Positions 1 to 8,271 of a stretch of DNA of 64,000 nt are shown piece after piece. The stretch covers positions 62,001-126,000 of the forward strand of contig CAVWOT010000019.1 in assembly GCA_963756605.1 (NCBI GenBank). The letters are read 5' to 3'. Position 1 is the first letter of the stretch. Every line of letters starts with the position of its first letter. The position numbers and the translations under genes were made by a program. Under the pieces are notes generated by a model, which was not told the origin of the DNA, ran no database searches, and was given only the letters and a program-made list of their open reading frames with translations. This DNA comes from Bog-159 sp963756605. Lineage in GTDB: Bacteria > Acidobacteriota > Terriglobia > Bryobacterales > Bryobacteraceae.

Positions 1-687
1 GCTCAGGAGCGATTTGATTTCGGCCAGAGGCGCGCCCGCCACGGTGCGGTATTCCTGAAACGCGGCCAGATCTTCGCCCGGTCCGGCAACAAAGACGGGG
101 TCGAGCGCCAGCGATTCGCGCAGGAAACGCGCGGCACCGAGGAAACCGGCCGCGGGCCAGGTTTTATCCGGCTGCGATGCGAGCGGATGAATCACGGCAT
201 ACGCGCGCGAGTGCAGGCGGCCGGTGGCGAATAATCTGGCGCGCGGAATCGCGACGCGGGGCACACCCAGATAAAACATGGCCGACGCTAAATGTTCGGT
301 CGTGTGCACGGTACGCTCCTCGCCCAGGATTTCTTGCGCGCGGGGGATGCGCACGTTGTACAGAGCCTGCCAGCGATAGTGCGCGAATCCCACGCGCTGC
401 GCGGCCCCGGAAAGCGCGGTGAGCCGCGCGCTGGCGTGGCCGCCGTGCAAGTTGAGGCAAAGCTCGGGTGCCCACCCGCGCAGCTCGCGCAAGCTGGGGC
501 CGAGCAGCGTTTCGATATCGGGATTGTGTTCGAACACCGCGCGGAAACGGTCTTCCACGACCACGGCGATGCGCACATCGCGGCGGGCGCGCTGCAGAAT
601 TTCGAGCGCGGGTGTAGTGAGCACGCAGTCGCCCAGCGAACGCAGCCGGATGACGGCTACGCGGCAGCCGATGGGCAGTTCGGTCAC
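1..687 (-). CDS. Glycosyltransferase family 9 (heptosyltransferase-like), 3-prime end missing
   Basis: The frame opens with GTG at 687-685 and runs off the left edge, so about 229 N-terminal residues are present. The start VIRLRSLGDCVLTTPALE is the hallmark of ADP-heptose:LPS heptosyltransferases (GT9), which transfer heptose to LPS inner core in the cytoplasm. A second typical block, AYAVIHPLASQPDKTWP, marks the beginning of the C-terminal nucleotide-sugar half. The GTG overlaps the TGA of the upstream Trm112-like gene (GTGA), so the two are probably translationally coupled. Family is clear; the acceptor sugar cannot be told from sequence. Confidence 0.88.
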   Translation of the reverse strand, partial: MTELPIGCRVAVIRLRSLGDCVLTTPALEILQRARRDVRIAVVVEDRFRAVFEHNPDIETLLGPSLRELRGWAPELCLNLHGGHASARLTALSGAAQRVGFAHYRWQALYNVRIPRAQEILGEERTVHTTEHLASAMFYLGVPRVAIPRARLFATGRLHSRAYAVIHPLASQPDKTWPAAGFLGAARFLRESLALDPVFVAGPGEDLAAFQEYRTVAGAPLAEIKSLLS

Positions 688-854
688 TCTTCGATCTTAG
701 CCTCATCAACCAGCATGATGGGGATGTCGTCGCGAATGGGGTAGACGCGATGGCACTGGACGCACTTCAGGCCGCTCGAATCCGGCTTGAGATCGAGGTC
801 CGCCTTGCACAGGGGGCAGACCAGGATCTCCAGTAAATCTTTGCTCAAGGCCAT
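684..854 (-). CDS. Trm112 family zinc-ribbon-like protein
   Basis: A 56-residue protein starting MALSKDLLEILVCPLCKADL. It carries the family signature LEILVCPLCK, a second CVQC pair near residues 31-34, and the C-terminal YPIRDDIPIML block. All four zinc-type cysteines are kept (C13, C16, C31, C34). Bacterial Trm112 proteins are small scaffolds that bind methyltransferases; the partner here is unknown. It is coupled by a 4-bp overlap to the downstream glycosyltransferase gene. Confidence 0.9.
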   Translation of the reverse strand: MALSKDLLEILVCPLCKADLDLKPDSSGLKCVQCHRVYPIRDDIPIMLVDEAKIEE

Positions 855-888
855 AATTGATTTTATAGTTTAGCAGGTTTCAAGGGAT

Positions 889-935
889 TTCGAACCCAAC
901 CATTTGTTGAAAATAAAGGGGTTGTTGGGTTCGAA
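889..935. terminator. 12-bp perfect inverted repeat downstream of the higA-like gene
   Basis: TTCGAACCCAAC at 889-900 is mirrored exactly by GTTGGGTTCGAA at 924-935, with a 23-nt AT-rich loop. It lies just past the stop of the antitoxin gene and upstream of the Trm112-like gene. The long loop and missing U-run make intrinsic termination uncertain; it could also be an attachment-like site or protein-binding palindrome. Confidence 0.4.
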
Positions 936-954
936 TGGTAATTTGGGTTTTCGG

Positions 955-1314
955 TTAGATGAACAGTTCGACTGGTACGTGGAGGAACTCGGCCACTCTT
1001 CTGGCCTGGGCCTTGCTGATCGACCGCTGCGCATTCGGGATCTCAGTGGCCGCCCCTTTGTTACCAAGCACCGGCCAGATATCCTTGTGCTTCAGTCCGC
1101 CTTCGTCCATGAGCGCCTTTAGCGATGCGTTAGGAGAGACGCGCGGCATGGGATAGCGCCGCTCCTCATAGTCTTCGATGAGCAGGGTCAACACTTCTGC
1201 CAAGGCTTCTTCTTCGGGCGTGAGGTTCCCGCGCTCATCGAGATTGAGCAGCATTTTGGTGAAGCGGGTGTGCTCGCGGTCGTTCCGGATAGGGCGGGGT
1301 AAAGATTCGGCCAA
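955..1314 (-). CDS. higA: HigA-type antitoxin / XRE-family regulator
   Basis: A 119-residue protein from a TTG start. The middle has the HigA block NLTPEEEALAEVLTLLIEDYE, followed by a helix-turn-helix segment ending in RSISKAQARRVAEFLHVP and the typical C-terminus VELFI. HigA-type antitoxins neutralise the HigB mRNA interferase and autoregulate the operon. In the same frame upstream there is NTPVYAGLL, which resembles the usual N-terminus of the family but lacks a normal start codon, so the true N-terminus may have been lost together with the end of higB. Confidence 0.75.
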   Translation of the reverse strand: MAESLPRPIRNDREHTRFTKMLLNLDERGNLTPEEEALAEVLTLLIEDYEERRYPMPRVSPNASLKALMDEGGLKHKDIWPVLGNKGAATEIPNAQRSISKAQARRVAEFLHVPVELFI

Positions 1315-1580
1315 CAGGCCGGCATATACGGGGGTGTTGATAACCGGGTGTGGCGCTCAACATGCGCTGCCTCGTTCACACGGGCGATCGGTCTGTAAGT
1401 GTTTCCATGGATGTTGAATCGGCATACACAAAAATCATCCTTCACGTCGACAAGCGACTCCCAGCTTGCCCTTCGGGTAATCCGTACCAGTTCATCAAAG
1501 GGACCAGCGCGTTCGGCGAACCTTAGCTTGTCAAGCACGGCGAACTGAAGTTCGCCGCAGCACACTGAAGTGTGCGCCAC
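1315..1580 (-). pseudogene. higB: Remnant of HigB-type toxin
   Basis: The reading frame upstream of the antitoxin contains HigB-like pieces: FDELVRITRRASWESLVDVK and FNIHGNTYRPIARVN. HigB toxins are about 95-residue RelE-fold mRNA interferases that precede higA. Here roughly a dozen residues between the two pieces are absent, and the last strand and the terminal GTHAEYD-type motif are missing: the frame instead runs on out of register across higA. The first residues (HTSVCCGELQF) are encoded by a hairpin repeat, so the native start may be the GTG giving VLDKLRF. Probably non-functional. Confidence 0.6.
1539..1580. repeat. Twin-hairpin repeat, family A (copy 1)
   Basis: Two adjacent palindromes: GGCGAACT-GA-AGTTCGCC (1539-1556) and CACACT-GA-AGTGTG, followed by CGCCAC. 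The same layout with different but self-complementary stems occurs at 6391-6428 and 53261-53303. It lies at the extreme 5-prime end of the higB remnant and encodes its first residues. Confidence 0.75.
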
Positions 1581-1589
1581 ATCGAGCCA

Positions 1590-4004
1590 TCATTTTACAG
1601 CCAGGGTGACTCCGGGTTGGCTGGCCACTCCGCCGATGGCGATGGCAACCGGCACGGCCGGGCCGGGCGTGATTGAATCGGGCACCAGCGCGTTCACCTG
1701 TACCAGGCCGGCGGTGGAACCGGGGGCTTCACCGCAATAGTCGACTGTGGCATTTTCGCCGCCGATGGATGCCGTGCACGTGAGGTTCACCTGGGGCAGC
1801 GGTATGGCGGTTATGCGGCCATCCACCCCTGGCGGGCTGGTGAGGCCTTCGCCCGTGCCGTAGATGAATACGTATTGGCCGCGCGGCGCCGGGTTGGCTG
1901 GGCCGTTGCGGCTGTAATCCTGGTTTAGGATGGCGCCCTGGTTCTTGCCCGACGCATCGTTGGTGAAGATGCCCGGCTTCGCGGGGGCGACCGGCACGGC
2001 AAACGGCTCGGATGCATTGCCCTGATACACAACCACCAGGTTGACGGAAGTCTGGCCGGCGATCTCATAGGGGACGACGGCGCTCAACTGACCGGCCAGC
2101 GCGTAAATCATGGGCGCGGGGTAACCGTTGAAGAACGCCTGCACGCCGCCGATGAAATTGCTGAGCGTGCCATTGGAATTCACCTCGAGCGGCGTGAAGG
2201 TGGCGGGTCCCAGCCCCTGGCCGTAGATGGCGACGATCTCGCCCGGCGCGATGCCGGTCGAATCGTAAGAAGCCGCGCTTTGGACGGCGGTGACTATCGG
2301 TTGCGGCACGGCCATGGCGCTTTGCGCCTGCGGAACGACGAACAGCGTCATGGAGTCGGCCGGGAACGTAGCGCTGAGGCTGTTGCCGCTCACGTTGATG
2401 TCCGGAATGACGCGCCCGATGGCGGTGAGGTTCGCCGGACCGTACTGCCAGACCTGGGCCGTGCCGGCGGGCGTGAAATTCGCGAGGCTGATGGTATCGC
2501 TGATGGGGCCGGCGGTCTTATTGAGCACGAGCACGGTCAAGGCGGAGTCCACGCGCTGGGCGGCGAAGATGGAGAGCGTATCGGGATCGCTCGAAGTGGC
2601 CGACACACTGGTGCCGCCGAACTGGCTGCCGTTGCCATCGTAATTGAGGAAGATCTTGAAGGCGAATGCGCCAGGATCGGTGGGGGCGGGCGGTCCCCAG
2701 AGCGTGCCGTAATCGAGCGATTCGCGGCCGAAGATGCCCAGCACGTCGGCCTGCGCAATGGCGCCGGTGATGCTGCCGAGCGCGTGCCACCAGTATTCGG
2801 TGATGGCGAGTTTCGTGCCGGGATAATACTGATCCACCCACTGGTGCATAAGTGGAATCAGTTGCGGCGCCACCACGTTACCGCTGTTGTCGTAGTAGTT
2901 ATCGCTCGGCGTCGGACTCGGGGACGAGATAGTTCGGATCCCACAGCGCGCGTGTGGAAGTCATGCGCAGCGTTTCCATGGCCGCATCACCCGGCGCGTC
3001 GTTGTTATTGGTGTACCAGGCTTGGAGGGTATCGGGGATGAGATAGCCGTGGAGATCGAGCACGTCCAGCAGGCGATATGCCGTGCTGCTGCTCGAACTG
3101 CTGCATCTGTTGCAGGTAGTAAGCGAGCCATGGCAAGCCGCCGTGATTTGCCTGATCGGTGGGGTTGTCCCAATATTGATACGGGCTGGTGTTCCATCCA
3201 CTTTGCATATCGGTGCGCGAATAGAAGTAACCCATCCAACCCGAGGGCACCGGTCCGGTGATCAGCGCGGTGGGATCCGCGGCCTTGACCGCCTGCGCCA
3301 AGCGGAGATTGCGGGCCATGGTGTCATCGTAGGTTTCGAGCTTCTGGTAAATGTCGGCATGCACACTTGACCACCATTCGGGCTCGTTATCCATGCTCCA
3401 CAAGGTGACGCCGCCGGCGTTTCCGGGGCCGTAGCGCTTCATCAGGTAAGAGATCCAATCGGCGGGGTAACTGGCTTCGAACGGCTGGTAGGCATCGGTG
3501 GGATCGTTTACGATCTGCTGTTGATTGCTCGACAGGATGCCATTGCCACAGTCGCTCGCGTACGGGTCTACGGCTTGTTGCGGGCCATACTTCGTGACGC
3601 TGAAACTGCAACTGAAGTCGTCTTTGGGGGTCCAGTCCATGAGTGAGATGGTGCCCAGAGTAAGTGTGCCGGTCTGCAAATCGGCTTCGTGGAGTAAGTC
3701 GAAAGACGAGCCATCGGGCAGTGCGGCGGTGTTACCGGTGGTCTGCGGAGCCATTAATGAAATACCAGTCAGCGGCGGCGTTGCTGACGTCGATTTGCCA
3801 GTTATAACTGGTGGTGGCGTCGCCGCCGAAGCGGCGCACGGGGATGTGCATGATGGCGCCGAGGCCGGTATCGGAATATTGGTTGATGCCGTAGATATAG
3901 GGACTGATGGGGTGGCGATTGGCGTTGGCATCGACGGCCAGGGTGGGTGCGGTCTGGGCGTACAGGCTCAGCGCGCACAGGGGGATTGCTGTTATCGGGC
4001 TCAT
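1590..4004 (-). pseudogene. GH44 endoglucanase-like gene with TIGR03437 C-terminal domain, frameshifted (copy 1)
   Basis: In pieces this encodes a secreted protein: signal peptide, DANANRHPISPYIYGINQ start of the GH44 catalytic domain, SMDNEPEWW carrying the probable acid/base Glu, LAITEYWWHA with the probable nucleophile Glu, then the beta-rich C-terminal domain (SYDSTGIAPGEIVAIYGQG through PGVTLAVK) known from Solibacter secreted proteins. GH44 enzymes cleave beta-1,4-glucan or xyloglucan. The frame changes near 3745, 3090 and 2890, so no single reading frame covers the gene. Its ATG overlaps the TGA of the upstream paralogue (ATGA), indicating an ancestral operon. Either a decayed gene or a region with base-calling errors. 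Confidence 0.75.
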
Positions 4005-6362
4005 TTGACGGCCACGGTTACACCGGCCTGGCTGGTCACGCCTCCTATGTTGATAGAAATCGGCACGGCGGGGCCTGGTGTTACCGACTCGGGGACCTGC
4101 GCGTTCACCTGCACCAGGCCGGCGGTGGCGCCGGGCGCCTCGCCGCAGTAGCTCACCGTCGCGGTCACGCTGCCGATGGTCGCCGTGCAGTTCAGGCTCA
4201 CACTGGGCAGCGGCTTTCCGGAGATGCGGCCGTCCACTCCTGGCGGCGAGGTCACTCCTTCGCCGGTGCCGTAGATGAGCACGTATTGCCCGCGCGGCGC
4301 GGGGTTCGCAGGACCGTTGCGGCTGTAATCCTGGTTAAGAATAGCGCCCTGATTCTTTCCCGACGCATCGTTGGTGAAAATGCCTGGCTTCGCGGGCGCG
4401 ACCGGCACCTGGAAATGGCGCGGAAGCGTTCGCCTGATACACCACCACGACGTTGACCGATGTCTGTCCGGCGATCTCATAGGGAACGATGGCGCTCAAC
4501 TGCCCCGCCAGCGCATAGATCATGCGGCGAAGGGCAGCCATTGAAGAACACCTGCACGCCGCCAATGGAATTGCTGAGCGTGCCATTGGAATTGACTTGC
4601 AGCGATGTGAAGCCGGCCGGTCCCAGCCCCTGGCCGTAGATGGCGACGATCTCGCCGGGCGAGATGCCGCTGGCGTCGTAGGAAGCCGCGCTTTGGACGG
4701 CGGAGACTACGGGCTGCGGGCACGGCCATGGCATTCTGCGCCTGCGGAATGACGAGCAGCGTCATGGAATAGGACGGGAACGTGGCGTTGAGGCTGTTAC
4801 CGCTGACGTTGATGTCGGAAGTCTGGCGGACAATCGCGCCGCAGGTTCGCCTGGCTGTACTGCCACACCTGCGCGGTGCCGGCGGGCGTGAAGTTGGCGA
4901 GGCTCACGGAATCGGTGATCGCGCCGGTGGTTTTGTTGAGCACGAGTACGGTCAGGGCCGAATCGAAGCGCTGCGCGGCGTAGATAGAGAGAGTATCGGG
5001 ATCGCCGGAGGTGGCCGATACTCCGGTGCCGCCGAACTGGCTGCCGCTGCCGTCGTAATTCAGGAAGATCTGGAACGCGAATGCACCAGGATCGGTGGGC
5101 GCGGGCGCACCCCAGAGCGTGCCCAGACCGAGGCCATAGGCACCGAAGATGCCCAGGATATCGGCTTGGGCGATGGCGCCGGTGATCGTGTCCAGCGCGC
5201 CCCAACTGTATTCCGTGATCGCCAGGTTCGTTCCGGGATAGTTCTGTGCGACCCACTGCTGCATTTGCGGAATGAGTTGGGGCGCCACCTGTGTGCCGGA
5301 CATGTTGTAGATACCGCCATCAGGAACGATGTAATTGGGATCCCACAGGGCGCGCGTGGAAGTCATGCGCAGTGTTTCCATGGTCGCGTCACCCGCGGAG
5401 CTGCTGAGGCTCCCCGGGGTGATGTACGCATGCACGTCGAGGTAGTCGACCAGGCGGACGCCATTGGCTTGCTCGAACTGGTTCATCTGCTGCAGGTAAT
5501 AGGGAACCCAGGGGATGCCGCCGTGCGCATTCTGGTCGACCGGGTTGTCCCAGTATTGGTAGGGCGACGTCTGCCATCCGCTGGTCATGTCGGCGCTCGA
5601 AAAGAGCATGCCCGACCAGCCGCCGGGCACGGGCCCGGTGACCAGCGCGGTGGGATCCATGGATTTCACCGCCTGCGCCCATTTCAGATTGCGCGCCATC
5701 ATGTCGTCGTAGGTGGCTGGCTGCGGGTAGACATCCATGTGATTGGCGTACCACCACTCCGGCTCGTTATCCATGCTCCACAGGCGCACGCCACCGGCGT
5801 TGGCGGGGCCGTAGGTGGTCATAATGTGCTGGACCCACTGCTCGGCGAACGACTGCGTAACGGGCACGTAAGCGTCGTTGGGGTCGTTTTTCACTTGATC
5901 GCCGTTGACCAGAAAGCCGTTGCCGCAATCGGAATTATCGGGATTGGTGGATTTCTGCTTGCCGTACTTAGTTTCGCTGAAGCTGCATTCGCCCGCGTCT
6001 TTGGGAGACCAGTCCATCAGGGGGATGGTGCCCAGGCTGAGGGTGCCGGCGATCAGGTTGGCGGTGTGGAACTGATCGAAATCGGGGCTGACGCTGTAGT
6101 TTTCGTAGCACCATGGGTTGTCGCCGGTGTTGTTCTTGATGCTGGACTGCCAGTTGTAACTGGTGGCGTCGTCGCCGCCCCAGCGCAGGACGGGAATGTG
6201 CATCATTTGAAACAGACCGTCGTCGCTCCACTCGTTGATGCCGTATATGTAGGGACTGATGATATGGCGATTGGCGTTGGCGTCCACGGCCAGGGTGGGC
6301 GCGGTCTGCGCGGTGAGGCTCAGGACGGAAAGGGACGCGGCTAGAAGATGCGGACGAAGCAT
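4001..6362 (-). pseudogene. GH44 endoglucanase-like gene with TIGR03437 C-terminal domain, frameshifted (copy 2)
   Basis: Paralogue and upstream neighbour of copy 1. From 6362 to about 4840 there is one open frame of 521 residues: signal peptide (1-20), GH44 domain from DANANRHIISPYIYGINE, acid/base Glu200 in SMDNEPEWW and nucleophile Glu384 in LAITEYSWGA, so the catalytic domain itself is intact. The C-terminal domain is split over several frames, with shifts near 4840, 4725, 4525 and 4410, ending with GVTVAVK at 4001. If the shifts are real the product is a catalytic domain with a short nonsense tail and might still be active. Plant or microbial beta-glucan is the likely substrate. Confidence 0.75.
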
Positions 6363-6390
6363 CGCGACAACACCTCTTTATATGTTATCG

Positions 6391-6428
6391 CGCTGCGGGG
6401 CTGAAGCCCCGCGCCGGCTAAAGCCCAC
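6391..6428. repeat. Twin-hairpin repeat, family A (copy 3)
   Basis: GCGGGGCT-GA-AGCCCCGC (6395-6412) followed by GGCT-AA-AGCC and CACC. Stem sequences differ from the copies at 1539 and 53261 but pair internally, and the CT-RA-AG tips are the same. It sits in the leader of the GH44 copy 2 gene. Confidence 0.65.
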
Positions 6429-6477
6429 CCTCCAAGAGCTACGTGGTTGGGGAGAAACTGGTGGGCAGTAATCAGGG

Positions 6478-6663
6478 CTATCCGTGGCCGAAATGCATCA
6501 GCCAGCCGAGGCCCACCAGGGCAACCATGAAGCAGCCGAACACGTACAATCCGTAGCGCAGGCGTTCGCGGTCGGTACGCTTGGTGACGACGCCCATGAC
6601 AATCGAAGTGAACAGCGCAAAAAGCAGCGACGCTTCGAAATGCGAGAGGTTCATCCGGGGCAT
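6478..6663 (-). CDS. Small membrane protein, function unknown
   Basis: A 61-residue protein with two hydrophobic helices (roughly residues 9-26 and 38-57) separated by the charged loop KRTDRERLRYG, which suggests a two-pass hairpin in the inner membrane. Its ATG overlaps the stop of the upstream membrane protein gene, so they are probably co-translated. I do not recognise the family. Confidence 0.65.
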   Translation of the reverse strand: MPRMNLSHFEASLLFALFTSIVMGVVTKRTDRERLRYGLYVFGCFMVALVGLGWLMHFGHG

Positions 6664-7079
6664 CAGCTCTTCCTCCCGGCGGCGATTTCGAAGGCATCCA
6701 CCATGGCCAAAATATTCAGCAGGCCGGCGGTGACCAGGAACTTGGTGCCGTAATCGTGCACGGCGCCGGCTACGTCCGGCTGGTTGTAGCCGAGCCAGAC
6801 CGTGAGCAGGTACAAGACTCCGGACGCGAGGTCGCCGATGAATCCGCCGGTATTGATCAGGATGGTCAGCAGATCACCGCTTTGCGGTTGAAACATGGCG
6901 CCACGCATCATCAGCCCGCAAAGATACAGCAAGGTGACGGAGACTAATAACAATACGGCGCGGCCATTGCGCTTGAGCAGGAAGTGCCCGCCGCCCGGGA
7001 CGAACCACCCCAGCGCGACAGGTCCGGCCCACACACGCAAGGGCGGCATGGGTTCTTTCGGTTGCTTTTGTTTTGCCAC
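6663..7079 (-). CDS. Multipass membrane protein, possibly DUF6677 family
   Basis: 138 residues with a basic N-terminus (MAKQKQPKEP) and about four hydrophobic segments. The PGGGHFLLKRNGRAVLLL block and the closing GLLNILAMVDAFEIA are reminiscent of a conserved acidobacterial membrane family that I believe is filed as DUF6677; that name is from memory. It overlaps the next small membrane gene by its stop codon. No catalytic motif is visible. Confidence 0.7.
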   Translation of the reverse strand: MAKQKQPKEPMPPLRVWAGPVALGWFVPGGGHFLLKRNGRAVLLLVSVTLLYLCGLMMRGAMFQPQSGDLLTILINTGGFIGDLASGVLYLLTVWLGYNQPDVAGAVHDYGTKFLVTAGLLNILAMVDAFEIAAGRKS

Positions 7080-7124
7080 TTTTCCGATTTTAGCAGGTCG
7101 GGGCGAGCGAATGATGTGCAGGGA

Positions 7125-7292
7125 TCATTTGAAGCGATAGGCCAAGAAAGCGATCACGGCGGCTAAGACACCGCCGATCGCATTGGCATTGTCCGCATAG
7201 ATCTGTACCTTGCACTGAGGCACGTAGATCTGGGCGAAGATGAACGTCAAGACCCCGACGAGGGCGGCGCTAAACCCTCTTCTCCAACTCAC
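7125..7292 (-). CDS. Small two-helix membrane protein
   Basis: A 55-residue frame starting with GTG (7292-7290), preceded by GCGGAG nine bases upstream. It reads VSWRRGFSAALVGVLTFIFA at the start, then a short loop with one Cys, then a second helix GGVLAAVIAFLAYRF. The ribosome-binding site, hydrophobic pattern and clean stop support a real gene. Function unknown. Confidence 0.5.
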   Translation of the reverse strand: MSWRRGFSAALVGVLTFIFAQIYVPQCKVQIYADNANAIGGVLAAVIAFLAYRFK

Positions 7293-7374
7293 TATGGCAA
7301 ACTCCGCTTGAGCAAAAGTCTACCCTCTTAGCGGCCGCCGGAGCAATACTTTCTGAAGTTAGCCGGAACTGAAG

Positions 7375-7968
7375 TTAGTTGGGCTGCACCGCTACTGGAA
7401 CCGCGGCGCCCGCCTGCGGATGGTATTCCTGCTCGTAGTATTCGCGGACCCATTCGCGATTCAACTCCTCACCGGAGCGCAAGGTAATCTCCACGCCGCA
7501 ACGGGTGCATTTCATGCGAAAGCCCATGGACGCGGCCATGGGGGCCCCGCAGGCCGCACACTCACCGGGGGTGTGCCGCACCAGGCTTTGGATCATCCGC
7601 ACCCAGGTGCCCACCTTCAGAAAATAGCGCTGCAGATCTTTCACGGCCACGGTGCCGGCGAAGGCTTCCGCGTCGGCTTCCGGCATGCGGCACAACAGCA
7701 GCCGCTTCCCCTCTTCGGTTACATATCCGTCTTTCTCCAGAACGCCGGGACCAAACACCTCGACGGCCGTTTCCAGAATAGACTTATCGGGCAGGAAGAT
7801 GTGAAATTGCGACTCAGTCTCCATCGAGATCTCGATCAGATCGAGTGATTCGGCGCCCAAGTCGGTCAATTGCGCATCTGGGGCGACCTGCGCCGCGTCG
7901 ATGCGCAAACTGCGCGCTACTATTTGTGAGAACTGATCGAAGATTTCGGATTCGGTCATTTCTGGCAT
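7375..7968 (-). CDS. Acyl carrier protein fused to a C-terminal zinc ribbon
   Basis: 197 residues. Residues 1-80 are an acyl carrier protein: acidic helix I, then LGAESLDLIEISMETE, where the Ser is the expected 4-prime-phosphopantetheine site. Unlike a normal ACP of about 80 residues it continues through a helical linker to a zinc-ribbon-like module with CAACGAPM and CTRCGVEI pairs (about residues 137-160), and ends in an acidic and then Pro/Val-rich tail. It has a good AAGGAG site upstream of ATG. No fatty-acid or polyketide enzyme lies next to it, so the acyl cargo is unknown. The zinc ribbon suggests a dedicated partner or nucleic-acid contact. Confidence 0.8.
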   Translation of the reverse strand: MPEMTESEIFDQFSQIVARSLRIDAAQVAPDAQLTDLGAESLDLIEISMETESQFHIFLPDKSILETAVEVFGPGVLEKDGYVTEEGKRLLLCRMPEADAEAFAGTVAVKDLQRYFLKVGTWVRMIQSLVRHTPGECAACGAPMAASMGFRMKCTRCGVEITLRSGEELNREWVREYYEQEYHPQAGAAVPVAVQPN

Positions 7969-8159
7969 TCTTTGTCTCCTTGAATGGATGCCACGCGGAG
8001 GTGGGCGACGATGCCGCCGCAGTGAGCCGTCGATTCCTCCGTTCCCTACCTAGGAGGAGTCTAAATCGCGAGGGTACCTTAACGCAAGTTAAAATGGCCT
8101 GATGGGCGATTTCACGGTACCAGTACCGAGCTGTGCCATCGATGTAATGAAACGAGCCA

Positions 8160-8187
8160 TTGTCTGGCGGGTATTATCGGGTATTAT
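8160..8187 (+). promoter_or_regulatory. Candidate sigma-70 promoter with tandem 10-bp repeat
   Basis: TTGTCT (8160-8165) and TATTAT (8182-8187) are 16 bp apart. The -10 lies in a perfect tandem repeat of CGGGTATTAT (8168-8187), which could bind a regulator. It precedes the ADOP-like gene by about 85 bp. The remaining sequence between 7969 and 8271 shows no credible gene. Confidence 0.4.
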
Positions 8188-8271
8188 GATGGTAACCTGA
8201 TTTCCAAGAGGATATTGGCCGCGTAGCCGAAGTTTCTCCAGTCGCCCCACCGCGCGGCGGATTCGGCATGG

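Noticed and set aside
881..940. tRNA-like GGTTTCAAGGGATTTCGAACCC
   Set aside because: It resembles a T arm locally, but no acceptor stem, D arm or anticodon arm can be folded around it.
4782..6344. 520-codon open frame on the plus strand
   Set aside because: Antisense to the GH44 copy 2 catalytic domain, which has clear family motifs. The plus-strand protein is Arg/Gly-rich and featureless.
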